A DNA stretch of 64,000 nt, taken from positions 3,479,892 to 3,543,891 of the forward strand of contig NZ_CP018139.1 of assembly GCF_001886615.1 (NCBI RefSeq), in the 5' to 3' direction. Each line of letters starts with the position of its first letter. The stretch's first letter is position 1. The stretch is from Halomonas aestuarii. GTDB taxonomy: Bacteria > Pseudomonadota > Gammaproteobacteria > Pseudomonadales > Halomonadaceae. Below are positions 1 through 7,149 of the stretch, piece by piece. Below the pieces are notes generated by a model. It saw nothing but the letters and a program-made list of their open reading frames with translations, was not told the DNA's origin and did not search any database. Both the position numbers and the translations under genes were made by a program.

Positions 1-84
1 GAGCGGGCTGTTGGGGAGCTGATGCCGCGCGCTTCGGATCCAAATGTCCAGCACATTCACTGCGCTCTTGTCGATCTCATACAT
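1..84 (-). other. possible 5' end of a minus-strand gene running off the left edge
   Basis: On the minus strand an open frame starts at an ATG (84-82) and stays open to the window edge (28 codons, beginning MYEIDKSAVNVLDIW). The frame is also open back to a TAG about nine codons upstream. It is too short to identify. It could be a real gene start or chance. Confidence 0.25.
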
Positions 85-509
85 CAACGCCTCGAGATTA
101 TCATTAAACTAATTTAATATCTTAAAGCACGGATCCGATATTATTTTTTACTAGTTTTTCGGCCACCTTTTTCAGTTGCTACTCTTGCTGGGCTTAATTT
201 GTCAGAAAGCTTGAAACAGATTAGCTCTTCACCATTTTAATTCACACCGCTATGACAATTAGCAAAAATAAACATCAACGTGTTTTTTTTAGGCATCATA
301 CCGGTGGCAAAGAAGAGATGGAGTTAAAAACGTAGTTATAAAACTACCATATACTCTACCGCTAAGTGCGGCGGCAATCTTATCCAAACACAACGAGGGT
401 ACCTAAAGAGGCTGAATCTCAGCAACTTAGCGCCTTTTGTCGAATTGCCAGATCCGGCTCCTCTGCTACTCTTACCCTCAGTGGACTTAACGTAACCAAG
501 GAGTGGACT
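85..509. other. AT-rich intergenic region, probable promoter area
   Basis: No convincing gene is seen here. The stretch is clearly AT-rich compared with the rest of the window. A perfect 6-bp inverted repeat (GTAGTT-ATAA-AACTAC, 332-347) lies upstream of the TerB/DnaJ operon and could be an operator or part of a promoter. A TAA at 363-365 comes directly before the first GTG (366) in the downstream reading frame. Confidence 0.35.
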
Positions 510-1292
510 GTGGGGTCGGCAAACAACCTTTTCAGCGAATTCGAGAGAGAACTGCTCACAAGCGAAAATCAGCTCGGTGCGTCAATGCTTCTCATCTTAG
601 CCTGGCTAGCGTCAGCCGATGGCCATATTGATGCGCAGGAGCGTGAGCAGTTCCAAGAGATCGTCAGCTCCTCCAAGACCAAAATCAGCACAGAATATGT
701 CATCAAGGTTGCTTCCAGCGGCGACACCATCGCCTTGCAACTCGCGTGTGAGATTCTTGCGGAAGAGATGAAGGGGGAACGGGCCATCCTGTTGATCCAG
801 TTAGCTATTGGAATGGCCATGGCGGATGGCAACATATCTCCTGAGGAAGTGCACATCATTCGCTTCCTTTCCGACCTGGTGAATGTATCTTCCAAGGCGC
901 TCGATGCTCTTTTTATAGAGCTGACAGGACATAGTTGTCCCGACATTCTCGATCTGAGCCGGAAAGACGCATGGTCTCAAAAGAAGAAAAAGTCCCAAGA
1001 GGATAGTTCTCGCCAGTCGGGCCATCAAGAGGAGCAATCCTATCACTCACGGGGAGGGAGTGAGTCCGGCGCATACGCCAGAGATTTTTCATTCAAGGAA
1101 GCGAACGCCTTGGGTATTCTAGGGCTAGAACCGGGTGCCACCAAACAGGATATCAAAAGAAGTTATCGACGCATGGCACAGATCCATCATCCCGACCGCT
1201 ATATTTCCCTTGGCGATGAGGCTGTTACTGCGGCAACATCGCACTTCCAAAAGATCAATGATGCTTATGAGTATTTGATGCGTTATGCGTAA
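510..1292 (+). CDS. TerB-like domain protein with C-terminal DnaJ domain
   Basis: The protein has an all-helical TerB-like (tellurite-resistance TerB / DjlA-N) region with the repeated pattern 'ASADGHID' and 'AMADGNIS', a charged linker (QKKKKSQED), and a C-terminal J domain of about 60 residues containing the HPD tripeptide (IHHPDRY). The layout resembles DjlA but without a membrane anchor. A J domain stimulates a DnaK-type Hsp70; the TerB part probably binds a partner. The frame is open back to a GTG at 366, but that codon directly follows a stop. I prefer the GTG at 510 because AAGGAG lies six bases upstream; this gives 260 residues. The gene overlaps the next by 8 bases, so the two are translationally coupled. 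Function in the cell is not known. Confidence 0.72.
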   Translation: MGSANNLFSEFERELLTSENQLGASMLLILAWLASADGHIDAQEREQFQEIVSSSKTKISTEYVIKVASSGDTIALQLACEILAEEMKGERAILLIQLAIGMAMADGNISPEEVHIIRFLSDLVNVSSKALDALFIELTGHSCPDILDLSRKDAWSQKKKKSQEDSSRQSGHQEEQSYHSRGGSESGAYARDFSFKEANALGILGLEPGATKQDIKRSYRRMAQIHHPDRYISLGDEAVTAATSHFQKINDAYEYLMRYA

Positions 1293-2142
1293 TTTTTATA
1301 AGAGACTCAACATCAAGCGAACGCTGACAGACGGGCAGGCACTCGGTGCCGCGCGAGAGTGTCCCAACAAAGCGCTTCGGGACGACGCGGATTTTGTGTT
1401 CTCCTCGAAAACTCGCAAAGCTGCGTATGACAACCTCAATGACACCCTAGTGACGATTGGACGCTTACGTCCTTCTCTTGGCTTGAGTCATACCGACAAA
1501 TGGTCGGGTGAAATTGCAGCCGAGTATACGGACCCGTCCTATCAGGATAAGCCTCTTTTGCCGGATTTGATGAACCGTCTTGATAGGGCTAGCAAGAAGA
1601 AGGCTGCAAGAGAAAAGGAAGAGGCACAAAAAAAGGGGTGGATTTGGTGGCCTATTATCATCTTTGGTCTATTTGGTTACTTTATCTATGTCGATAGCCA
1701 AAGCTCGTCATCTTCAAGTTACCAGCCCAAAGATACATTTGCGCAGAAACACCAAGCGCATAGCTTTCCTTACAATGGTAAGGTGGTGAACCTGACTAGG
1801 CGTGACGCGGTGGCACCATTCCAAATCAAGACACAAGCCGGGCAAGATTATGTGATAAAACTGAAAACTCTTTCAGAGAGGGATGCGGTTATTGTCTATG
1901 TTCATGGGGGACGAACGGTCAATGTTGATGTTCCTATGGGACGCTATAAGCTCTATTACGCTTCAGGCGATACCTGGTATGGCAATACCCACCTCTTCGG
2001 TCCTGATACGGCATATTCCAAGTCAGATAGCCAATTCAACTTCCAATTACAAGGAAACCAGTACATGGGGTATACCGTCTCTCTCTACAGAGTGTCCAAT
2101 GGCAACATGAACACTAGAAGTATTCCAAGAGAAAGTTTCTAA
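1285..2142 (+). CDS. membrane-anchored protein with degenerate J-like N-terminus
   Basis: The 285-residue protein is co-transcribed with the TerB/DnaJ gene (8-base overlap). Residues 1-65 look like a J domain (NFYKRLNI start, KTRKAAYD near its end) but there is no HPD, so it should not activate Hsp70 by itself. A lysine-rich stretch (104-117) precedes one hydrophobic segment (about 118-136, GWIWWPIIIFGLFGYFIYV). The positive charges suggest N-in topology with the C-terminal about 150 residues outside the cytoplasm. That part is Tyr/Gly/Ser-rich and probably beta-structured. I do not recognise its family. It may be the membrane partner of the upstream J protein. Confidence 0.65.
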   Translation: MRNFYKRLNIKRTLTDGQALGAARECPNKALRDDADFVFSSKTRKAAYDNLNDTLVTIGRLRPSLGLSHTDKWSGEIAAEYTDPSYQDKPLLPDLMNRLDRASKKKAAREKEEAQKKGWIWWPIIIFGLFGYFIYVDSQSSSSSSYQPKDTFAQKHQAHSFPYNGKVVNLTRRDAVAPFQIKTQAGQDYVIKLKTLSERDAVIVYVHGGRTVNVDVPMGRYKLYYASGDTWYGNTHLFGPDTAYSKSDSQFNFQLQGNQYMGYTVSLYRVSNGNMNTRSIPRESF

Positions 2143-2147
2143 TGACG

Positions 2148-2176
2148 AGAAAGGCGTCATATCATGGCGCCTTTCT
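2148..2176 (+). terminator. hairpin after the TerB/DnaJ operon
   Basis: AGAAAGGCG (2148-2156) and CGCCTTTCT (2168-2176) form a perfect 9-bp stem with an 11-base loop, six bases after the stop of the operon's second gene. There is no long T run, so its strength as a terminator is uncertain. Confidence 0.5.
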
Positions 2177-2416
2177 AATGCCAGCATCCTTATCTGACAG
2201 GACACGAGTACATATCTCTCTAGGGATCCACTTGAGTACAGGGCTAAGCTTGATGCCAAGCAACGTGACATCTTCAGGAGCCCTATCCTGATAGACCTTG
2301 ACTTGCCGGATCTCTTGATAAGCTTTGGCTGTTAATATATGTATTAAGAAATGACTATCAGTCTCATTCTGACCGGCATAATAAGCAAAACCAATAAAAA
2401 ATTTACAAGAAGAGAA
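2162..2416 (-). pseudogene. 84-codon open frame without start, in frame after the DUF6804-like gene's TAG
   Basis: Directly after the TAG of the upstream 102-residue membrane protein gene, the same reading frame stays open for 84 more codons and ends at TGA (2164-2162). There is no ATG or GTG near its 5' end. The residues look protein-like (for example KAYQEIRQVKVYQDRAPEDV and LGIKLSPVLKWIPREICT). An 84-codon run without a stop is unlikely by chance in this AT-rich DNA. It could be the remnant of a gene that lost its 5' end, or a domain once fused to its neighbour. No family was recognised. Confidence 0.35.
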
Positions 2417-2725
2417 CTAATTATATTTTTCCTTTTTCATCTTATATATATTCTGCTTAGTCATCAGCAAGAGAAAACCGGCGCCAATATCGATAAATGC
2501 CCATATCTCTTTTGGAAGATATATTTTCACGAAGGGGTTAAAAAGAAGCGCAAGCAGACCAAAAATCCACGGAAGGTATTGTTTTTTTCGTCCGTAGGTT
2601 TCAAATGCAGCCCAGGCAAACACAATCGTTGCTACTAGTCGGAGAAGAGTATAATAGCCATATGGCATAGGCGCTGCACCAAAGATAAGCATTGCAGCTG
2701 CGATGTAGATCACGGCTAATGGCAT
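2417..2725 (-). CDS. small membrane protein, DUF6804-like
   Basis: A 102-residue protein that is almost entirely hydrophobic, with about four short membrane segments and a basic C-terminus (KMKKEKYN). The stretch MPYGYYTLLRLVATIVFAW is typical of what I recall as the DUF6804 family of small membrane proteins; function is unknown. It starts three bases after the stop of the upstream membrane protein gene, so the two form an operon. Its TAG is followed in frame by a further open stretch, listed separately. Confidence 0.6.
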   Translation of the reverse strand: MPLAVIYIAAAMLIFGAAPMPYGYYTLLRLVATIVFAWAAFETYGRKKQYLPWIFGLLALLFNPFVKIYLPKEIWAFIDIGAGFLLLMTKQNIYKMKKEKYN

Positions 2726-2728
2726 TGG

Positions 2729-3019
2729 TTAAGACCTGTTCGAAAAATTTTCAAGAACACCAGCACCCATTGCTATGACGGCGATAACCAGGAATGGTCC
2801 AAAGAAAAGCCCCCCAGCCTCGAGCCACGACCAATGCCAGGCTGTCACAGCACCAAACATACCGATGACAGTACCTATAAGTGGCATATAAGCAATGAAC
2901 AAAGCCAATGGAGCAGCAATTATCCAGTGAAGACCGACCCAATCCTCCAGTCCCGCCATGACGGCAGCTAGCTGAAAAAGGCCAAGAACCAAGTATGCGA
3001 TGAACACAATAGATTGCAT
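2729..3019 (-). CDS. small membrane protein
   Basis: A 96-residue hydrophobic protein with about three membrane segments (MQSIVFIAYLVLGLFQLAAV, then WIIAAPLALFIAYMPLIG, then FFGPFLVIAVIAMGAGV). The frame is open to a further upstream ATG (3097), but AAAGGAG sits just before the ATG at 3019 and I chose that start. It is first in a two-gene minus-strand operon. Three copies of a 16-bp sequence lie 55-200 bp upstream and may be its control sites. No known family was recognised. Confidence 0.6.
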   Translation of the reverse strand: MQSIVFIAYLVLGLFQLAAVMAGLEDWVGLHWIIAAPLALFIAYMPLIGTVIGMFGAVTAWHWSWLEAGGLFFGPFLVIAVIAMGAGVLENFSNRS

Positions 3020-3073
3020 TTCTTTCTCCTTTGCTGAGGCCCGACACACCAACCTCACATGACTCCGGCAAAT

Positions 3074-3218
3074 GGCGAGTGATTGTGCCCAGTTCATTCT
3101 TCCGGGACCCTACTTCCAGGCAAGATCGGTTAGCGGATGAGGCCTAGGAAGCCGTCAGCTAGGCACAATGACTCACCACAAGGGCCTCGCAGCTACCTAC
3201 TCGGCACAATCACTCACC
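3074..3218. repeat. three copies of a 16-bp motif, GGCACAATSACTCRCC
   Basis: Copies lie at 3074-3089 (minus orientation), 3162-3177 (plus, one internal C-to-G change) and 3203-3218 (plus). The two direct copies are 41 bp apart start to start. All three lie upstream of the small membrane protein pair and downstream of the DUF2167-type gene. They could be binding sites of a regulator, or remains of a mobile element's end. The rest of 3098-3237 holds no gene. Confidence 0.6.
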
Positions 3219-3237
3219 GTTAGAGCCCTGGGGTCGC

Positions 3238-4149
3238 TTATTTGCCAATTTTCTTATGATCTGAAGCCTTGCTAGAAAAACCTTTCTTCACTAACGCCCA
3301 AAAACCACCAAAAAACAACACTATAGGCACAATAAAAAACTTCTTCATGAATGCGAGTATTGCTAAGCCGATAGCCGCCAATGTTGTTTTTCCAGCTTTA
3401 GACTTCCCGCCAGCCGTAGCAGCTACCAAAGTTGCAATACCGAAAGCAGCTACTTTATCTCCTGTTGAATAGTCCGCATAGCGGAAACCTTGATCAAAAT
3501 CGTGCTCATCCAAAATTGTTTCTAGAAAGCCATCCGAATTAAGGTACTGTTCTTTGGTACCTACCCAAGTTACTTTTTCAAAACCTTTTTTACCCAAGTT
3601 AAGGGCTACTGCATTCACTACATTTCCACTACCTTCTTCGGCTAAAATTGCCCAATAAGCTGCATAATTTTTCTCATCTAGCACTGGTTTTACAAGCCAA
3701 TCCGTCACATGTAATTTTGGTAGACCATTCTCAATCCTCTCTTCGTTAGCTTTTTCCGTGTTCTTTCTTATTCCTTCCAAAAGATCATCGGGGTCAATCT
3801 CACTCCAATCATCAATACTAACATACCCAGAGTCTTGGTAAGCAAAGGTTACCTGTGTGAGATTATCATAGTTTATGATTGTTGCCTCTATATTCGGGTG
3901 CTCAACACCCTGACTTAAATACATGAAGCGTCGGGCTCCATCCCCCCTTAGAAGCGCTAAACCTTGAGGAAGGTAAACTGAGCTATTCGATTTTGACAAA
4001 TGGTAATCGGCAGGCTCTGTCTCCCATGGCAAGTTCGCCACTTCATTTTCGATTGCCGCCTGACTGAGCGGGTAATTTTCTTGTTTCGCATGACTCAGTG
4101 TCGAAAATGAAAATGTTAATACAACTAAAATAATTCCGAATTTATGCAT
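3238..4149 (-). CDS. DUF2167 family membrane-anchored protein
   Basis: The 303-residue protein begins with a signal peptide (MHKFGIILVVLTFSFSTLSHA, cleavage expected near SHA/K). A soluble domain follows with the pattern I recall for DUF2167 (VYLPQGLALLRGDGARRFM early on, later DWLVKPVLDEKNYAAYWAI). C-terminal hydrophobic stretches (AAFGIATLVAATAGG, TLAAIGLAILAFMKKFFIVPIVLFFGGFWALV) anchor it in the membrane, and the end is basic. Family function is unknown. The start is the ATG at 4149, which has GGGAGA upstream; the frame continues 25 codons further up without such a site. GC content and codon use are lower than in the core genes. Confidence 0.75.
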   Translation of the reverse strand: MHKFGIILVVLTFSFSTLSHAKQENYPLSQAAIENEVANLPWETEPADYHLSKSNSSVYLPQGLALLRGDGARRFMYLSQGVEHPNIEATIINYDNLTQVTFAYQDSGYVSIDDWSEIDPDDLLEGIRKNTEKANEERIENGLPKLHVTDWLVKPVLDEKNYAAYWAILAEEGSGNVVNAVALNLGKKGFEKVTWVGTKEQYLNSDGFLETILDEHDFDQGFRYADYSTGDKVAAFGIATLVAATAGGKSKAGKTTLAAIGLAILAFMKKFFIVPIVLFFGGFWALVKKGFSSKASDHKKIGK

Positions 4150-4215
4150 GTGTATCTCCCTGCTTAAAAATTTATTGTAGTAAGCGCTTTTTATATTCTC
4201 GCCAGCAAAGGCTAA

Positions 4216-4554
4216 ATTTTTCATTCAGCCCGCTGCAAATCGCAATCTAACTTCAAACCAACTTTATCGCTTTCTACTTGGGCTCCAAACGGTACAGAAC
4301 CTCAATTTATCAAATTTCAGCCTGTCAATACCCCAGAACAAATTATGATGACTGCCGTGCAGGTTACCTAAGGTCGCACCCTTGAGTAGGCAGGTGATCT
4401 CTACCTAGGAAAGAGGGCTTATGTGTATACCCGTGGCTTGTACAGTAATTCCGCTTCGTATGTAGACGTAAAGACTTGTCGCCAGCATGATGCGAACGAG
4501 GAGGGTCTTGTGCTGAAGGGTGGTACCAAGTTGATGGTTTGCGTTGAACCATAG
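4216..4554 (+). pseudogene. decayed gene with two in-frame stop codons
   Basis: The plus-strand frame from 4216 to a TAG at 4552-4554 reads like protein but is broken by TAA (4369-4371) and TAG (4384-4386). Both can be single C-to-T changes from CAA/CAG. The C-terminal part (ending KLMVCVEP) is intact: AYVYTRGLYSNSASYVDVK, then CRQHDANEEGLVLKGGTK. I recognise no family. It partly overlaps the 5' side of the DUF2167-type gene's region on the other strand. Confidence 0.4.
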
Positions 4555-4834
4555 AAGCTTCCTTGCATCACTTTCGTTCAACTCAGCCTAGAAGAATCAG
4601 ACCTAGATGTCACTCATACAGGCTCATGAGTCTCTCCACCATTCGTCGTGCATTCTGCTAGGTCAGTCCAACATCCTAGATATGCCAAGCTACCAACGCC
4701 CAGACCAGCAATTGCTCACACGTAGGTTATTTCGCACATAGACGTAAGTGATCGCCTACGGCGCTATAAAGCCCTCTTTGCCAAACTGACCAAAGGGACA
4801 AGCTGCCCTATGAAAAACAACAAGGGAGCCATTC
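4555..4834. other. intergenic region, no gene seen
   Basis: All six frames contain frequent stops and nothing coding-like was seen. It ends in the ribosome binding site of the TerB/BRCT gene. Confidence 0.4.
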
Positions 4835-5488
4835 ATGTCATCTGCATCACTCAACCCCCATGGCCAGCCAGTAACCCGCCGCCTAGTACTGGCACGCAAC
4901 GCTGATCGCGATGCGAGCGAACTGATCGGTCTAGCTCGTGGTGTGATGGCCGATGGCGCCATCAATCAGAGCGAGGCAGAGTACCTGCTGCGCTGGTTGG
5001 AAGAGCGACCGGAATCTCTACAAGTCTGGCCCCTCAGCGTTCTGTTCGAACGGCTTCGTGATGCTCTGGAAGATGGCCACCTGGATGCAGATGAAGAGGC
5101 CGACCTGCTAGGACTCCTACTCGACTACACCGGTGGAGGAACCTTAGCTAGAGGTGAGAACACCAGCGCCAGTCGTCAGTCCTCTACCCTCCCCCTCTGC
5201 CATCCAGCACCGGTGATCGAATTTGATGATTGTCATTTCGTGCTCACGGGCAAGTTCATTACCGGCACCCGTGCCGAGTGCGAAGCTGAGATCATCGAGC
5301 GAGGTGGCCACACGCAGAGCAACCCCACCCGCAAGACATGTTTCGTGGTGATCGGCAACCTGGGCAGTACCGACTGGGCTCAATCCAGCTATGGTCGAAA
5401 AATCCAGAAAGCCGTGGAGCTTCGCGCGGACGGCAACGACATCGCCATCATCAGCGAGAAACACTGGGCCAGCTATTTGGGCGCCTGA
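4835..5488 (+). CDS. TerB-like + BRCT domain protein
   Basis: The 217-residue protein has an N-terminal helical region (about 28-97) with the TerB-like pattern 'ARGVMADGAINQSEAEYLLRW', a linker, and a C-terminal BRCT domain (about 127-217). The BRCT part resembles the one ending NAD-dependent DNA ligases (CHFVLTGKF, then ERGGHTQSNPTRKTCFVV, then GRKIQKAVEL and ISEKHWASYL). BRCT domains bind DNA ends or phosphopeptides, so a role near DNA repair or replication is possible but not shown. GGGAG lies upstream of the ATG. It is a single gene, with a CRISPR array about 110 bp downstream. Confidence 0.75.
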   Translation: MSSASLNPHGQPVTRRLVLARNADRDASELIGLARGVMADGAINQSEAEYLLRWLEERPESLQVWPLSVLFERLRDALEDGHLDADEEADLLGLLLDYTGGGTLARGENTSASRQSSTLPLCHPAPVIEFDDCHFVLTGKFITGTRAECEAEIIERGGHTQSNPTRKTCFVVIGNLGSTDWAQSSYGRKIQKAVELRADGNDIAIISEKHWASYLGA

Positions 5489-5598
5489 CCCGATCACGTT
5501 GCTGCTGCAATTCCCTACTCCCACCCTCAGTGCATGTAGGTTTTGAAACCATAACCTGCCCGCAATGGCTTTGGGCCTCGCTTGCGCGGTTAGTCACT

Positions 5599-5932
5599 CG
5601 GTTCATCCCCGCTTCCGAGGGGAACACTCTTCCCCGTTGGCCTTGACGGTGGTGTAGAGCGGTTCATCCCCGCTCCCGCGGGGAACACCAGGCGATCCTC
5701 GAGGTCACCGGCCCCGTGACCGGTTCATCCCCGCTCGCGCGGGGAATACTTGAGGTCATTCCAGTACGGCAGCTCGGCGGTCGGTTCATCCCCGCTCGTG
5801 CGGGAAACACTTGTCGGGCACCGGGCGCTTGCCGTTCAGCCACGGTTCATCCCCGCTCACGCGGGGAACACTCATCACTCCGTGGGGCTCTCATCACTAC
5901 AGACAGTTCATCCCCGCTCGCGCGGGTTGACC
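5599..5932 (-). CRISPR. type I-E CRISPR array, 6 degenerate repeats, 5 spacers, no cas genes
   Basis: Six 29-bp repeats at 5599-5627, 5660-5688, 5721-5749, 5782-5810, 5843-5871 and 5904-5932 are separated by five spacers of exactly 32 bp (61-bp period). The plus strand reads CGGTTCATCCCCGCT then GCGCGGGGAACAC, the reverse of the usual I-E repeat, so transcription would be on the minus strand with any leader on the right. All six repeats differ: repeat 1 has TTCCGA in the centre, 2 has CTCCCG, 3 ends AATAC, 4 has GTGCGGGAAAC, 5 has CACG, and 6 starts CAG and ends GTTGACC. The conserved stem is broken in repeats 1 and 4. There is no cas gene within the window. This looks like an orphan array that is decaying. 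Confidence 0.93.
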
Positions 5933-5966
5933 TTTCCCCCATAAACCGGTCCACTCGCAATGTGAG

Positions 5967-6003
5967 AAACCGCCACTTACGGACCATGCCGCGTGGCGGT
6001 TTT
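5967..6003. terminator. hairpin with T run between CRISPR array and pirin gene
   Basis: AAACCGCCAC (5967-5976) and GTGGCGGTTT (5993-6002) form a perfect 10-bp stem with a 16-base loop. The stem ends in T on the plus strand and, because of the AAA at the other end, also works on the minus strand. It probably ends transcription of the pirin gene (minus strand) and shields the array region. The rest of 5933-6159 shows nothing else. Confidence 0.6.
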
Positions 6004-6159
6004 CATGTGCGGATGATCTGGGTTCCAATCTGGTGGTCAGTCTGCGGCGCCTTCTTTCTCCATGAAGGGCAGTGACTGGCCACCATCCGATTCACAGCGC
6101 CAGATCGATGTCTCGGTGTAGGAGGCGGAGTGCTGGAGCAGAGCTTCGCGACTAGCTGA

Positions 6160-6849
6160 TCAAGCAAGGTCAAACAGGAGAATCTCTGACGCTTCAATGC
6201 CGACCACCTCGATGGGTTCGCCCGGCTCGAAGGCGGCGGCATCTCCAGCCGACAGCCGCTGGCCGTTGACCGTGGCCTCACCCCGCGCCATCTGCAACCA
6301 GGCATAGCGAACCGCCGGCGTCTCCGCCTGTTCACCGGCATCGAATAGCCCTGCATAGAGGTTGACGTCCTGGTTGACACTCACGGAACCGTCTCGCCCC
6401 TCCTGGGAAACGACCAGCCGCCATCGTCCCTGTTTCTCCCGCTCAGGGAAGTTCTTCTGCTCATAACCGGGGGCGATGTCGAGCTTCTGCGGCTCTATCC
6501 AGATCTGCAAGAAGTGAAGCTCCTCGCTGGACGAGTTATTGAACTCGCTGTGCACCACACCCGTGCCGGCCGATATTCGCTGTACCTCGCCAGGTCGCAT
6601 GATCGCCCCGTTGCCCATGCTGTCCTTGTGGGCTATTGAGCCCTCCAGTACATAGGAAATGATCTCCATATTCCGATGTGGGTGGGCACCAAAGCCGGTA
6701 CCGCCTTGGACACGGTCTTCGTTGATGACACGAAGTTTTCTGAACCCCATGTAATCGGCATCGAAATAGTCGGCGAACGAGAAGGTGTGTCGGGATTTCA
6801 GCCAGCCATGATCGCCATAGCCTCGATCGTTGGCACGTCGCAGGAACAT
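6160..6849 (-). CDS. pirin family protein (YhhW-like)
   Basis: A 229-residue bicupin of the pirin family. The N-terminal cupin holds the family's metal-binding residues in 'GFGAHPHRNMEIISYVLEG' and 'GVVHSEFN', and the start (HTFSFADYFD) is typical of YhhW-type pirins, some of which have quercetinase activity. Its substrate here is unknown. I chose the ATG at 6849 because AAGGAG lies nine bases upstream; the frame itself opens nine codons earlier. It is monocistronic; the hairpin at 5967-6003 lies downstream. Confidence 0.88.
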   Translation of the reverse strand: MFLRRANDRGYGDHGWLKSRHTFSFADYFDADYMGFRKLRVINEDRVQGGTGFGAHPHRNMEIISYVLEGSIAHKDSMGNGAIMRPGEVQRISAGTGVVHSEFNNSSSEELHFLQIWIEPQKLDIAPGYEQKNFPEREKQGRWRLVVSQEGRDGSVSVNQDVNLYAGLFDAGEQAETPAVRYAWLQMARGEATVNGQRLSAGDAAAFEPGEPIEVVGIEASEILLFDLA

Positions 6850-7149
6850 GTAGTTCTCCTTTTCAAAGAGCGGCAACTAGGCCTGTGATAGCCAGACACG
6901 TCGCTCTCATTAGTCGGTCAAATTAACAACATTCAAAAAATCGGCACGGCCCATCATAAACCAGGGACCCTGCCGACTCGTCAGGTCTTTTTCGATTATC
7001 AGCCGAGTCGATCCGCTGACGGACCTTTGCAGGCGGCCACATGCCTGGGCCCATGGGCCGTCGAGACGCGGAATGACGGCCATGGGGAGAACCCGGCTAT
7101 CGGGCACCGGCCCGAGGGTTCCCGGGGAACATACCGGTGCCCGACGCCC
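6850..7149. other. intergenic region with nested inverted repeat
   Basis: There is no gene here. Directly after the stop of the MFS gene (minus strand) TCGGGCACCGG (7100-7110) pairs perfectly with CCGGTGCCCGA (7134-7144). Inside the loop GTTCCC-G-GGGAAC (7118-7130) forms a second perfect stem. There is no T run, so this is a 3' hairpin or weak terminator of the MFS gene. Confidence 0.5.
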
